Source: CAZLNO01 sp964561005 (lineage in GTDB: Bacteria; Pseudomonadota; Alphaproteobacteria; Kiloniellales; Rhodovibrionaceae). Taken from it: a DNA stretch of 64,000 nt. Where the stretch lies: NCBI GenBank assembly GCA_964561005.1, contig CAZLNO010000003.1:26578-90577 (forward strand), given 5' to 3'. Below the pieces are notes generated by a model. That model was not told the DNA's origin. It saw only the letters and a list, made by a program, of their open reading frames with translations, and made no database searches. This document shows, piece after piece, positions 44,369-53,899 of the stretch (position 1 is the first letter of the stretch; every line of letters starts with the position of its first letter). A program made the position numbers and the translations under genes.

Positions 44369-45004
44369 ATGGCGGACGAAACGACAAGGATCATCCAACT
44401 GAAGATCGAGCTGGCGGACATCGAGCCGCCCATCTGGCGGCGGGTGCAGGTGCCCGCCGATTTCCCCCTGCGGCAGCTTCACAACGTGATTCAGGCCGTG
44501 TTCGACTGGCTGGACTATCACCTGCACGAGTTCGAGGTCGGCGACAAGGTCTACGGCCAGCCGGAGATTGAGCCGGGCCACCTCGGCGATCAGCGGCTCT
44601 ACAGCGACAAGAACGTCAAGCTCGGCGCGCTGCTGGATCGTGGGGTCGAGCGCTTCCTCTATCGCTATGATTTCGGCGACAACTGGGAGCACCTCATTAC
44701 CGTCGAAAAGGTGTTGGCGTCAGAGCCGGGCGTCGAATACCCGATCCTTGTCGAGGGCGCGCGCCAGGCGCCGCCCGAGGACTGTGGCGGCCCGCCGGGC
44801 TTCGAGGCGTTCCTGGAAGCAATGGCCGATGAAGAGCACGAAGACCACGAGGAGATGCTGTCCTGGCGCGGCGAGCCCTTCGACCCGGACGACATGCGGC
44901 TCGACGCGGTCGAGGCGATGCTGAACCGGGTCCGGGCGAGCCGCCGCAAGGGGCCAGCGAAGGGGACGCGGCCAAGAACGAACAAGGTGTGGGCACGGCG
45001 CTGA
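44369..45004 (+). CDS. Plasmid pRiA4b ORF-3 family protein
   Basis: 211 residues. The core IIQLKIELADIEPPIWRRVQV, LHNVIQAVFDWLDYHLHEF and RYDFGDNWEHLITVEK, with a final acidic segment (GGPPGFEAFLEAMADEEHED), are the hallmarks of the pRiA4b ORF-3/IS1096-passenger (TnpR-like) family. These proteins occur on plasmids, in mobile elements and in chromosomes; the biochemical role is not established. ATG 44369 was chosen because the conserved domain starts within ten residues. A basic tail (SRRKGPAKGTRPRTNK) could bind nucleic acid. The location beside tRNA-Arg and gene fragments suggests arrival by transfer. Confidence 0.85.
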   Translation: MADETTRIIQLKIELADIEPPIWRRVQVPADFPLRQLHNVIQAVFDWLDYHLHEFEVGDKVYGQPEIEPGHLGDQRLYSDKNVKLGALLDRGVERFLYRYDFGDNWEHLITVEKVLASEPGVEYPILVEGARQAPPEDCGGPPGFEAFLEAMADEEHEDHEEMLSWRGEPFDPDDMRLDAVEAMLNRVRASRRKGPAKGTRPRTNKVWARR

Positions 45005-45031
45005 CGGTCTCCGCCGTGGCCGGCGGGGCGG

Positions 45032-45886
45032 TCAGGCGCCGCCGCCGATCTGGAGCACGATCGCGCCGACCGCCACCGCCGTCGCCGCCGCCACGCGACG
45101 GGCGCCGAACGGCTCGCCCAGCAGCCGCGTGCCGATGAGCGCGGCGACGATCACCGAGGTCTCGCGCAGGGCGGCGATGTGCGCCATCGGCCCCAGGCTC
45201 AGGGCATAGACGGCGATGCCGTAGCTGGCCGTCGACAGCAGGCCGCCCAGCAGCCCGGATGCCCAGGAGGTCCGCAGCGCCGCCTTGAGCGCCCGCCGCC
45301 GCAGCCAGAGGCCGAGCAACGCCATCGCGATGCCCTCGGTCACGAACAGCCAGGCGACATAGGACAGCGGCGCCCCGGAAAGACGCACCCCCAGGCCGTC
45401 GACGACGATGTAGGCGCCGATCGTCGCGGCCGTGAGCAGCGCGAAGGCGATGCCCCGGACGTCCGCGTTCAGCCCGCCACGGCTCCAGGCCAGGCTCAGG
45501 ATACCCAGGCAGACCACCGCGAGGCCCGTCGCTTCGCCCAGGCTCAGGCTCTCGCCGGCCAGGCCCCAGGCGCCCAGCGCCACCAGCGCCGGCGCGCCGC
45601 CGCGCGCAATGGGGTAGACCTGGCTCAGATCGCCGTGGCGGTAGGCGCCCAGCAGAAAGGCGTAGTAGCCCAGGTGGATCAGCAGGGACATGCCCAGATA
45701 GGGCCAGCTCGCCATCGCCGGCGGCGGCAGGAAGGCGATGAACGGCAGCCACGGCAGCGCGCCGCACACCATGACCAGGGCCAGGACGGCCGTGCGATCG
45801 CCGCCGATCTTGACCAGGGTGTTCCAGGTGGCGTGCAGCACGCCGGCCAGCAGCACCAGCCCGGCCACGCCCGGCTCCAGACCCAT
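45032..45886 (-). CDS. DMT superfamily transporter (EamA domains)
   Basis: 284 residues with about ten hydrophobic segments in two EamA repeats. The first has HATWNTLVKIGGDRTAVLA at the start and QVYPIARGGAPALVAL at the conserved Pro-containing helix; the second repeats this with LGPMAHIAALRETSVIVAAL and LLGEPFGARRV. EamA proteins export metabolites or amino acids. It is convergent with the pRiA4b gene. The substrate is unknown. Confidence 0.88.
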   Translation of the reverse strand: MGLEPGVAGLVLLAGVLHATWNTLVKIGGDRTAVLALVMVCGALPWLPFIAFLPPPAMASWPYLGMSLLIHLGYYAFLLGAYRHGDLSQVYPIARGGAPALVALGAWGLAGESLSLGEATGLAVVCLGILSLAWSRGGLNADVRGIAFALLTAATIGAYIVVDGLGVRLSGAPLSYVAWLFVTEGIAMALLGLWLRRRALKAALRTSWASGLLGGLLSTASYGIAVYALSLGPMAHIAALRETSVIVAALIGTRLLGEPFGARRVAAATAVAVGAIVLQIGGGA

Positions 45887-46016
45887 CGGCTCTCCGTCCT
45901 CCCCTGACGTCCGTCGTTCGATGGTTCAGGATGTCAGCATCGGGGCCGCCCGCGAACCGCCCCGACGGCATGGCGGCCATGCCGGGGCGGGTCGCGCACG
46001 CGCCGCTTCGTCCGCC

Positions 46017-47678
46017 TCAACCCGACGCCGTCTTCAGCCGGGTGCGCCGCAGCTCGCCGCTGGCCTGCAGCAGGGGATAGGCGACCGCGCTCAGGTGCGA
46101 GTTGATCCGCTTGAGGTCGCGCAGGATGTCGAGGTGCAGGGCGCTGGTCTCCACGCTCGCGGTCTGGCCGGCCCGCAGGCGCTCCAGATGGCGCTGCGCG
46201 GCCAGCCGCTCGAAGTCGCGAATGCGCTCCTTCTCGATCAGCAGCTCGCGGGCGGTCCCCACGTCGCCGCTCACGAAGACGCTCATCGCAAGCTGCATGT
46301 TCGCCATCACGCCGCCGTGCATCTCCACCAGGTCCTGCCAGCCCTCGGGCGAGAACTGCTGGGCGTTCTTGATCTTTTTCTGCGCGATCTCCAGCAGGTT
46401 CTTGTCGATGATATCGCCCATGTGCTCCAGGTTCGTGGTGAACTGGATCAGCTCGATGCACCGGCGGCTGTCGCCCTCGTCCTGGATGTGCCGGCTGACC
46501 TCCGTCAGATACAGCTTGATCTCCTCGTGCAGGCGGTCGACCGCGTCGTCGCGCTTCGAGGTGATGTCCAGCAGCTCGGCGTCGTCGCCGCGGAACACTT
46601 CGATCGTGTCCCGCAGCATCTGCTCCACCAGGTCGGCCATGCGCATGACCTCGCGCGTTGCCGCCGCCAGGGCGACCGCCGGCGTGTCCACGGCGGTGTC
46701 GTCCAGGTGCCGGGGCTGGCCTTCCGGCGCCTCGCCGTGCACCGGCCGCTCGGGAAACAGGCGCTGACAGGCGCGCGCCATGATCCCGACCAGCGGCAGG
46801 AACACCAGCGCCAGCGCCAGGTTGAACAGCGTGTGGAAGTTCGCGATCTGTCGCGCCGCCGACATCTCGACCGCCGCGACCAGGGAGACGAGCATGCCCA
46901 GCAGCGGCAGACAGGCGACCGCGCCGATCAGGCGGAACCCGAGGTTGCCGACTGGAATGCGCCGGGCGGGCGGTTCCGCGCCCAGCGTCAGGCCCACCGG
47001 AATCAGCCCGGAGCCCACGTTGGCGCCCAGCACCAGGGCGAATCCCAGCGCCGGGCCCACCACCCCCGTCAGCGCCAGCGACATCACCAACAGCACCGTC
47101 GCCACGCTGGAATGCGCCAGCCAGGTCAGCGCCGCGCCCAGCACCAATGCCAGAATCGGGTCGCGCGCCAGCGGGTCCAGCACGGCGGCAAGGGCCGGGC
47201 TGTCGCGCAGCGGCGCCGAGGCTTCGACGATCAGTTCCAGCGACAGCAGCAGCAGCCCGAAGCCGATGGAGATGCGGCCAAGCTGGCGCGGCCGCGTCGC
47301 CTGCGTGCTGAGGAACCCCACCACGCCCGCCAGCAGCAGCAGGGGATAGAGCGCCGAGATGTCGAACGACAGCACCTGCACCACCAGGGTCGAGCCGACG
47401 TCGGCGCCCAGCATGATCGCCAGGCCGGCCGCGGTGGTGACCAGGCCGCGGGCGGCGAAGCCGCTGGTCATCAGCGCGGTGGCGGTGGAGCTTTGCAGCA
47501 GACCGGTGACGCCGAGCCCGGTCGCGAAGGCGGCCAGGTGGCTGCGCGTGGCCTGGCCGAGAAAGCGGCGCAGCGGCCCGCTGAAGGCGCGCAGGATGCC
47601 GGTGCGCACCATGCGCGCCGCCCACAACAGCAAAGCCACGCCCCCGGCCAATTGCAGGAGCACTTCGTGTCCCGTCAT
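46017..47678 (-). CDS. Na/Pi cotransporter family protein with PhoU-like domain
   Basis: 553 residues. Two QSSTAT-type motif repeats define the transporter: GLLQSSTATALMTSG near residue 60 and the related WLAHSSVATVLLVMS near residue 190, each followed by hydrophobic helices. From about residue 330 to the end is a cytoplasmic helical PhoU-like domain (MRMADLVEQMLRDTIEVF, ELIQFTTNLEHMGDIIDKN). NptA-like proteins move phosphate with sodium. A phosphate transporter some 7 kb from phosphonate genes may be coincidence. ATG 47678 starts the first helix correctly. Confidence 0.9.
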   Translation of the reverse strand: MTGHEVLLQLAGGVALLLWAARMVRTGILRAFSGPLRRFLGQATRSHLAAFATGLGVTGLLQSSTATALMTSGFAARGLVTTAAGLAIMLGADVGSTLVVQVLSFDISALYPLLLLAGVVGFLSTQATRPRQLGRISIGFGLLLLSLELIVEASAPLRDSPALAAVLDPLARDPILALVLGAALTWLAHSSVATVLLVMSLALTGVVGPALGFALVLGANVGSGLIPVGLTLGAEPPARRIPVGNLGFRLIGAVACLPLLGMLVSLVAAVEMSAARQIANFHTLFNLALALVFLPLVGIMARACQRLFPERPVHGEAPEGQPRHLDDTAVDTPAVALAAATREVMRMADLVEQMLRDTIEVFRGDDAELLDITSKRDDAVDRLHEEIKLYLTEVSRHIQDEGDSRRCIELIQFTTNLEHMGDIIDKNLLEIAQKKIKNAQQFSPEGWQDLVEMHGGVMANMQLAMSVFVSGDVGTARELLIEKERIRDFERLAAQRHLERLRAGQTASVETSALHLDILRDLKRINSHLSAVAYPLLQASGELRRTRLKTASG

Positions 47679-48017
47679 GCGCCCGTCCTCTCGGGATCGC
47701 CGGAGGCCGCCCGGTCCTCTGCGAACGACGCCGGCAGGCCGCCGGCGGCGACCTGAACATCATGTGGGGCGAGCTGTCACGAATGTGCAACGAAAATGTC
47801 AAAAAGAGGATGGACAGGGCGCGTGGCCCCGCCGCGGCGCTGTCCCAAGCGCCCGCCCGAGAGCGGTACGGCGCCGACCACGAAGACCGGCGCGTTAGCT
47901 CCCCTCCCCCCCCTCCTCCTCAGCCTGAGCCTGTCGGACGCAAGGTCGGCGCGCGGGCGCCAAGGAGGGGGCAGGGAGGGATGGCGACGCCGGACGCGCG
48001 TTACATGCCGGACAGCT
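47679..48017. other. Gene-free region between Na/Pi transporter and glutamate dehydrogenase
   Basis: 339 nt with no supported gene. It must hold the promoter of the Na/Pi transporter gene (minus strand). A CTGTCAC...ATGTCAA series with 11-bp spacing at 47774-47802 recalls a Pho box but points away from that gene. A G+C-rich stretch with CCTCCTCCTC-like runs near 47900 lies downstream of the glutamate dehydrogenase; no clear terminator is seen. Confidence 0.4.
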
Positions 48018-51000
48018 TCAGTCCCCCACCATCGACTTGAGCTGCCGGTTGGCCACGGCCAGCATGGCGAGATCCGGCGTGCCGGCGGTCTTCAACTCGG
48101 CCAGAAGCTGCTCGGTGCGGTTGACCATGGCCGCGCGCCGCTCGGCCCAGGCCTCGATAGCGCCATCGCCGCCTTCCTTCTTCTTGCCCTTGCCCACGCT
48201 CTGCCCGTGCGCGTTCTGCAGCACGTTCAGCGTCAGGTCGCTCTGGTGGCTGTAGAAGTCGTCGACGATGGCGGTCAGCGCCAGCTTGTCCCAGGCGTCG
48301 TCGGTGGGGAGCTGGCTGGCCGCGCCGCGCAGCCAGTCGAAGCCGAAGCGGCTGCCCACGGTGAAGTAGGTGGCACCCACGTTTTCCACCGACTGGCCCA
48401 GGGTGCGCGCGATGCGCACGATGTCCAGCGCCGGCGGCAGCATGCCCAGGGCCGCGACCTTGCCGGCCAGCTCCTTCGGCACGCCCTTGCCGGTCAAGGC
48501 CTTGGCCCGCCTGTCCAGATGCTCGCGGTCGGCCTTGCCCAGGAGCTTGTCCAGCCGGCCGGCGATGGTCGCCACGCCCTCGCCATAGGCCTCGATCGTC
48601 GCGCCGACGTCGATGGGCTGCTCGCAGGTGCGCAGGAACCAGGTGGTGGCCCGCTCGATCAGGCGGCCGCACTCGATCAGCATCTCGTACTGCGTGGCCG
48701 CCGGCACCTTGGTGTCCAGGGCCTCGATCTCGGCCCAGATGGGCCGCAGCCCGAAGACCTCCCGCGCCACCGCGTAGGCGCGGCAGATCTCGTCGGCCGG
48801 CAGGCCGGTCTTCTCGCGCACCTCGTGGACGAAGGCGAGTCCGCCGCGGTTGATGACCGAGTTGGTGACCACGGTCGCCACGATCTCCCGGTGCAGGCGA
48901 TGGCGGGCGATGCGGTCGGGATAGCCCTCCTGCAGTTCCCTGGGGAAGTAGGCCTGCAGGTCGGCCGCCATGAAGGCGTCGTCCGGCAGGTCGGAGGCCA
49001 TCAGTTCCTCGTAGAGGACGATCTTGGCGTAGTTCATCAGCACGGCGATCTCCGGCCGGGCCATGCCGATGCCGGCGTTGCGCCGCTCCAGCACCGTCTC
49101 GTCGTCCGGCAGGAACTCGATCGCCCGGTTCAGCTTGCCGCTGCGCTCCAGCGTACGCATGAAGCGGGCGTTGCGGTCCAGCAGGTGCGCGCCGAGCTTC
49201 TCGGTGACCGAGATGGCCTGGGTCTGCAGGTAGTTGTCGCGCAGCACGAGCCGGGCGACTTCCTCGGTCATGCGCTCCAGGAGCTGGTCGCGCTGCTTGC
49301 GGGTCATGTCGCCGCTGCGCTCGACGTCGCCCAGCAGGATCTTGATGTTCACCTCGTGGTCGGAGCAGTCGACGCCGGCCGAGTTGTCGATGGAGTCGGT
49401 GTTGCAGTGTCCGCCGGCCAGGGCGTACTCGATCCGCCCGCGCTGGGTCATGCCGAGGTTCGCGCCCTCGCCGATGACCTTGGCGCCGAGCTGCGGGGCG
49501 TCGACGCGCAAAGCGTCGTTGCCGCGGTCGCCGACCTCGGCGTGGCTCTCGTCCGAGGCCTTGACGTAGGTGCCGATGCCGCCGAACCACAGCAGCTCGA
49601 CATCCGCCCGCAGCATCGCCTTGATCAACTCGTTGGGCGTGCAGCTCTCCTTGTTCAGCTTGAACAGCTTCTGGATCTCGGGCGTCAGCTTGATCGACTT
49701 CGCCTTGCGTTCAAAGACGCCGCCGCCCTTGGAGATCTTCTTGGGATCGTAGTGGTCCCAGCCCCTCGCCTCGTCGAACAGGCGCTTGCGCTCCTTCCAG
49801 GAGGCGGCGGCGTCGGGGTTGGGGTCGACGAAGATGTGCAGGTGGTTGAACGCGCCGACCAGCCGGATGTGCTTGGACAGCAGCATGCCGTTGCCGAAGA
49901 CGTCGCCACCCATGTCGCCACAGCCGACGACGGAGAAGTCCTCGTTCTGGATGTCCTTGCCGCGCTCGCGGAAGTGGCGCTTGACGGATTCCCAGGCACC
50001 GCGGGCGGTGATGCCCATGGCCTTGTGGTCGTAGCCCGCCGAGCCGCCCGAGGCGAAGGCGTCGTCCAGCCAGAAGCCGTACTCCTGCGACACCCCGTTG
50101 GCGATGTCGGAGAAGGTGGCCGTGCCCTTGTCCGCCGCCACGACGAGGTAGGGATCGTCGCCGTCCCAGCGCACCACGTCCGCCGGCGGCTGCACGCCGT
50201 CGCCGACCAGGTTGTCGGTGATGTCCAGCATGCCGCGGATGAAGGTCTTGTAGCATTCGATTCCCTCGGCCCGCTGCGCCTCGCGCCCGGCGCTGGCCGG
50301 CGGCGAACGCTTGACCACGAAGCCCCCCTTGGAGCCCACCGGCACGATGACGGCGTTCTTGACCTGCTGCGCCTTCACCAGGCCCAGGACCTCGGTGCGG
50401 AAGTCCTCCCGCCGGTCCGACCAGCGCAGGCCGCCGCGCGCCACCATGCCGAAGCGCAGGTGCACCGCCTCCACCCGCGGCGAATGGACGAAGATCTCGC
50501 GGAACGGCCGGGGCAGCGGCAGCTCGTCGATCTGCTCGCTGGCCAGCTTGATCGAGAGGTAGGGCTTCTCCCCGCCGTCGGCGCCGCGCTGGAAATAGTT
50601 GGTCCGCAGCGTCGACTCGATGGCGTTGAGGAAGCGGCGGATGATGCGATCCTGGTCCAGGATCTCGACGGTCTCCAGCCCGGCATGGATCTTGTCGGCG
50701 ATTTCCGCCGAGGCGGCCTCGCGATCCCCCTTCGCGGCGGGGTCGAGCCGGGCGTGGAACATCCGCACCAGCAGGCGCGCCAGCTCCGGGTTCTCCGCCA
50801 GGGTGTCCTCCATGTAGGCCTGGCTGAAGGGGATCGCGGCCTGGCGCAGGTACTTGCAGTAGGTGCGCAGCACGATGACGTCGCGCGCCGTCAGCTCGCC
50901 CAGCAGGACCAGGCGGTTGAAGCCGTCGTTCTCCATCTCGCCGCGCCAGATGCGGGCGAAGGCCTGGTGGAACTTGTCCTTCACCTTGGACAGGTCGATG

Positions 51001-52946
51001 GCACGGTCGCCGGCCGCCCGCATGGCGAAGTCGTGAATCCACACCGACTGCTCCAGATCGGTGGGACGGACATCGTAGGGATGCTCGGAAATCACCTTGA
51101 TGCCCATGTTCTCCAGCATGGGCAGGATGTCGGACAGCGGGATCGGCCGCCCGACGTGATAGATCTTCAGGCGCAGCTCGTGCTCCGCCGCCTCGATCGG
51201 GCGGTAGAGGTTCATCGCCAGTTCGCCGGCGCCGAGCGCCCGCTCGATACGGGCGATGTCGAACACCGCGGCGTGGGCGTGGAAGTGCTCCTGATAGCTG
51301 GCGGGAAAGGCCCTGGCGAAGCGGCGGTGGGCCGAGATGCCGGCCTCCTCGCCGCGCTCCTCGATCAGCGCCTCGCGCAGGTGGTCGGCCCACGACCGGG
51401 CCGCGTCGGCCAGGCGCTGCTCCACCGCGTTGGTGTCGACCTCGGGAATGCGGCCCGGCGTGGTCTTCACGATCAGGTGCACGCGGGCCAGCGCGGCCTC
51501 GGTCAGATGGGTGTAGAAGGCGCTGACCTCGCCGTCGAAGACCTGCGCCAGGACTTCCTGAAAGCGCAGGCGCAGGCTGGTGTCGTACTGGTCGCGCGGC
51601 ACGAAGATCAGGCAGGAGACGAAGCGCTCGAAGGGGTCGCGCCGCGTGAACAGCGCGACGCGCTGGCGTTCCTGGAGATGCAGGATGCCCATGGCGATGC
51701 GGTAGAGCTCGTCCTCGGAGATCTGGAACAGCTCGTCGCGGGGATAGCTCTCCAGGATGTGCAGCAGCGCCTTGCCGTCATGGCTGTCGGGGCGAAAGCC
51801 CGAGCGCTCCAGCACGCGGTTGACCTTGCGCCGCAGCAGCGGGATGTCGCGCGGGGTGCGCGAGTAGGCGACCGAGGTGAACAGCCCGACGAAAAGCTGC
51901 TCCCCGGCGACGTTGCCCTTATGGTCGAACCACTTGATGGCGATGGTGTCGAGGTGCACTGGCCGGTGCACCGTGGAGCGGCGGTTCGACTTGGTGATGC
52001 GCAGCAGATCCGGCTGCTGGACGAAGGCCTGGACGTCCGGCGGCAGCGTGCCCAGGTCGCGCAGTCCTTCGAAGACGCGGAACTCCGGGTCGCAGAGGAT
52101 GCCCAGGCCGGAGGACTCGTCGATCCGCGCGACCGCGTCCTTGCCGCTGCCCTCGAAGGTGTACTCGCGATAGCCCAGAAAGGTGAAGTGGTCGGCCAGA
52201 GCCCACTTCAGGAAGGCGATGTCCGACTCCAGCTCGGCCTCGTCCAGCTTGGGCGGATGGCTTTCCAGGCGCTGGACGATCTCTTCCAGCTTCTCGCGCA
52301 TGGCGCGCCAGTCGTGGACCGCGCGCCGCACGTCGCCCAGCACCTGCTCCAGCCCTTCGCTGATCGTGTCCAGGTGCTCCTGCGCCTGCTCGCTGATCTC
52401 GATGTGCATCAGCGATTCGCGCCGGGTGACGGCGCCCTCGCCCTTGTCCGAGGGACGCCGGCCGGCCTTGTCGGCGGCGGCCTCGCCGGCGACGGTATCG
52501 GAGGTGCTGCTTGCCTCGGCCAGGTCGATCAGGTTGCCCTTCGCGTCGCGCGTCACCTCCAGGATGGGATGGATCACGAGGTGGATCTGGCCCGCCGCGT
52601 CGGCCAGCTTCGCCGCCACCGAATCGACCAGGAACGGCATGTCGTCGTTCACCACCTCGACGACCGTGTGCGAGGAGCGGTAGCCGTGCTCCTCCAGGTG
52701 CGGGTTGTAGACCCGCACGCGCGCCTCGCCGGGCCGGCGCTTCTGGGCAAAGCCGAACAGCGCCAGGGCCTCGCCATAGAGGTTGTCGGCGTCGTCGCCG
52801 AGCAGGTCGTCGGGCGGCACATGGGCGTAGAACTGCCGCACGAAGCGCTCGATCAAGGTTGCGCGCTCGGCCTCCAGGCGGGTCTGGACCCGTTCGGCCA
52901 CCTGGTCGATCAGATCCTCCTTGAGTTGTTCCGCGCCCACGGACAT
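48018..52946 (-). CDS. gdhZ: NAD-specific glutamate dehydrogenase (large, about 180 kDa class)
   Basis: 1642 residues, the size of the large bacterial NAD-GDH. An N-terminal regulatory part of about 700 residues precedes the catalytic core with GMVARGGLRWSDRREDFRTE, VPVGSKGGFVVKR (catalytic Lys), GDMGGDVFGNGMLLS (NAD-binding fold) and a long helical C-terminal part. It deaminates glutamate to 2-oxoglutarate and ammonia with NAD, mainly for amino-acid breakdown. I chose the ATG at 52946 (GGGGAGG eight bases upstream) over ATGs at 52967 and 52994. It appears intact over its whole length. Confidence 0.95.
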   Translation of the reverse strand: MSVGAEQLKEDLIDQVAERVQTRLEAERATLIERFVRQFYAHVPPDDLLGDDADNLYGEALALFGFAQKRRPGEARVRVYNPHLEEHGYRSSHTVVEVVNDDMPFLVDSVAAKLADAAGQIHLVIHPILEVTRDAKGNLIDLAEASSTSDTVAGEAAADKAGRRPSDKGEGAVTRRESLMHIEISEQAQEHLDTISEGLEQVLGDVRRAVHDWRAMREKLEEIVQRLESHPPKLDEAELESDIAFLKWALADHFTFLGYREYTFEGSGKDAVARIDESSGLGILCDPEFRVFEGLRDLGTLPPDVQAFVQQPDLLRITKSNRRSTVHRPVHLDTIAIKWFDHKGNVAGEQLFVGLFTSVAYSRTPRDIPLLRRKVNRVLERSGFRPDSHDGKALLHILESYPRDELFQISEDELYRIAMGILHLQERQRVALFTRRDPFERFVSCLIFVPRDQYDTSLRLRFQEVLAQVFDGEVSAFYTHLTEAALARVHLIVKTTPGRIPEVDTNAVEQRLADAARSWADHLREALIEERGEEAGISAHRRFARAFPASYQEHFHAHAAVFDIARIERALGAGELAMNLYRPIEAAEHELRLKIYHVGRPIPLSDILPMLENMGIKVISEHPYDVRPTDLEQSVWIHDFAMRAAGDRAIDLSKVKDKFHQAFARIWRGEMENDGFNRLVLLGELTARDVIVLRTYCKYLRQAAIPFSQAYMEDTLAENPELARLLVRMFHARLDPAAKGDREAASAEIADKIHAGLETVEILDQDRIIRRFLNAIESTLRTNYFQRGADGGEKPYLSIKLASEQIDELPLPRPFREIFVHSPRVEAVHLRFGMVARGGLRWSDRREDFRTEVLGLVKAQQVKNAVIVPVGSKGGFVVKRSPPASAGREAQRAEGIECYKTFIRGMLDITDNLVGDGVQPPADVVRWDGDDPYLVVAADKGTATFSDIANGVSQEYGFWLDDAFASGGSAGYDHKAMGITARGAWESVKRHFRERGKDIQNEDFSVVGCGDMGGDVFGNGMLLSKHIRLVGAFNHLHIFVDPNPDAAASWKERKRLFDEARGWDHYDPKKISKGGGVFERKAKSIKLTPEIQKLFKLNKESCTPNELIKAMLRADVELLWFGGIGTYVKASDESHAEVGDRGNDALRVDAPQLGAKVIGEGANLGMTQRGRIEYALAGGHCNTDSIDNSAGVDCSDHEVNIKILLGDVERSGDMTRKQRDQLLERMTEEVARLVLRDNYLQTQAISVTEKLGAHLLDRNARFMRTLERSGKLNRAIEFLPDDETVLERRNAGIGMARPEIAVLMNYAKIVLYEELMASDLPDDAFMAADLQAYFPRELQEGYPDRIARHRLHREIVATVVTNSVINRGGLAFVHEVREKTGLPADEICRAYAVAREVFGLRPIWAEIEALDTKVPAATQYEMLIECGRLIERATTWFLRTCEQPIDVGATIEAYGEGVATIAGRLDKLLGKADREHLDRRAKALTGKGVPKELAGKVAALGMLPPALDIVRIARTLGQSVENVGATYFTVGSRFGFDWLRGAASQLPTDDAWDKLALTAIVDDFYSHQSDLTLNVLQNAHGQSVGKGKKKEGGDGAIEAWAERRAAMVNRTEQLLAELKTAGTPDLAMLAVANRQLKSMVGD

Positions 52947-53061
52947 GAAATCAGCCTCCCCGGCCATTTGATGCTGGTTTTTCCCTGCCGGCACCTTGTC
53001 TGCCGGACACCGAAGGCTAGCGCGAATTCGACGGCGACGGAATGCCGCGCGATCGCGGCAT

Positions 53062-53526
53062 TCAGGCCGGCCAGTAGCGGCCGCTGGCGGCGACCGCCAC
53101 CACGATCAGGCCCAGGGCGAGATTGATCGCGACGAAGCGGCGGATCTGCTCGATCTGCTGTGCGCCCGCTTCGTGATCGCCGGCGTCCACCGCCGCCTTG
53201 AAGCGGCGCCAGGGCGCGAAGAAGACGTGGGCGAAGATCAGCATCATAAGAATGCCCAGGCCCTGCATCAGGTGGATGTGCAGCCCGGCCCCGGCGAAGC
53301 CGCCGTGGGCGGCGAACACCATGTGATAGCCTGACAGCAGCAGCACCGCGATGGCGCCCCAGACCACGGGAAAGAAGCGCGCGAAGGCGCCGCGCCACAG
53401 CTTCTGCCGGTCCGGCCCGGCCAGCGGCCCCAGCGCGGGGCGGACGAACCAGTAGGCGAAGGCCATGCCGCCGACCCAGATGACGGCGGCCAGCGCGTGC
53501 AGGGCGAGCGCGATGGGCATGTGCAT
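53062..53526 (-). CDS. CopD-like small integral membrane protein
   Basis: 154 residues with four hydrophobic segments: ALALHALAAVIWVGGMAFAY, the segment with VVWGAIAVLLLSGYH, HLMQGLGILMMLIFAHVFF and NLALGLIVVAVAAS. His residues in the first and third helices (ALHALAAVIW, HIHLMQG) and the WVGGMAF motif match the CopD/DUF-type membrane proteins that often bind haem or copper. Function is unproven for the short form. ATG 53526 or 53520 (MHMPIA) could start it. It is divergent from the small ORF at 53669. Confidence 0.75.
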   Translation of the reverse strand: MHMPIALALHALAAVIWVGGMAFAYWFVRPALGPLAGPDRQKLWRGAFARFFPVVWGAIAVLLLSGYHMVFAAHGGFAGAGLHIHLMQGLGILMMLIFAHVFFAPWRRFKAAVDAGDHEAGAQQIEQIRRFVAINLALGLIVVAVAASGRYWPA

Positions 53527-53668
53527 GAAGACCCCCGCTGTTCGGACGCGTGCGGATTCCCCTGTCGCCGGCTTGCGATCCCGGCCTCGTGCCCGCAGAT
53601 ACCTGGGGAGCCCCGCCGCATCAAGCCCGGCGGGGCCGCTGCGCCGACAGGCCGCGGGAGGCCTCCGG

Positions 53669-53788
53669 ATGGAACGTGTCATGGCAGGGGCTCTGGTGAT
53701 CGGCGTCATCGCCCTGGGCGGCGCGCTCTGGGCGAAGTGGGGGCTTGCCGTCTCGCTGGCCGTCGACATCGCCGCCCTCTGCTTCTGA
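53669..53788 (+). CDS. Small single-pass membrane protein
   Basis: 39 residues, MERVMAGALVIGVIALGGAL at the start and a second hydrophobic half (WGLAVSLAVDIAALCF). The ATG at 53669 is preceded at seven bases by a full GGGAGG (53656-53661), which is why I list so short an ORF. It is nearly all hydrophobic, with one Lys in the middle. I do not recognise it; it could be a one- or two-helix peptide acting with the CopD-like protein encoded divergently. Confidence 0.5.
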   Translation: MERVMAGALVIGVIALGGALWAKWGLAVSLAVDIAALCF

Positions 53789-53899
53789 CCCCGCGGGACC
53801 GACGGGGCGCCCTGGCTGTGCGCGAAACCCGCAATTTCGATTCGCACCGCCGTCGCCGCGTGCTAAGCTCCGCGCCTGCAACCACGCTGGGAGGCGGAG

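Noticed and set aside
47774..47802. Possible Pho box (CTGTCAC, GTGCAAC, ATGTCAA at 11-bp spacing) before the Na/Pi transporter
   Set aside because: The spacing is right but the middle repeat matches poorly and the repeats point away from the transporter; no gene is driven in that direction.
47796..53126. 1776-residue open frame on the plus strand
   Set aside because: It is antisense to the glutamate dehydrogenase gene, Gln/Val/Leu/Asp-rich without domains, and is a mirror of the codon bias of the true gene.
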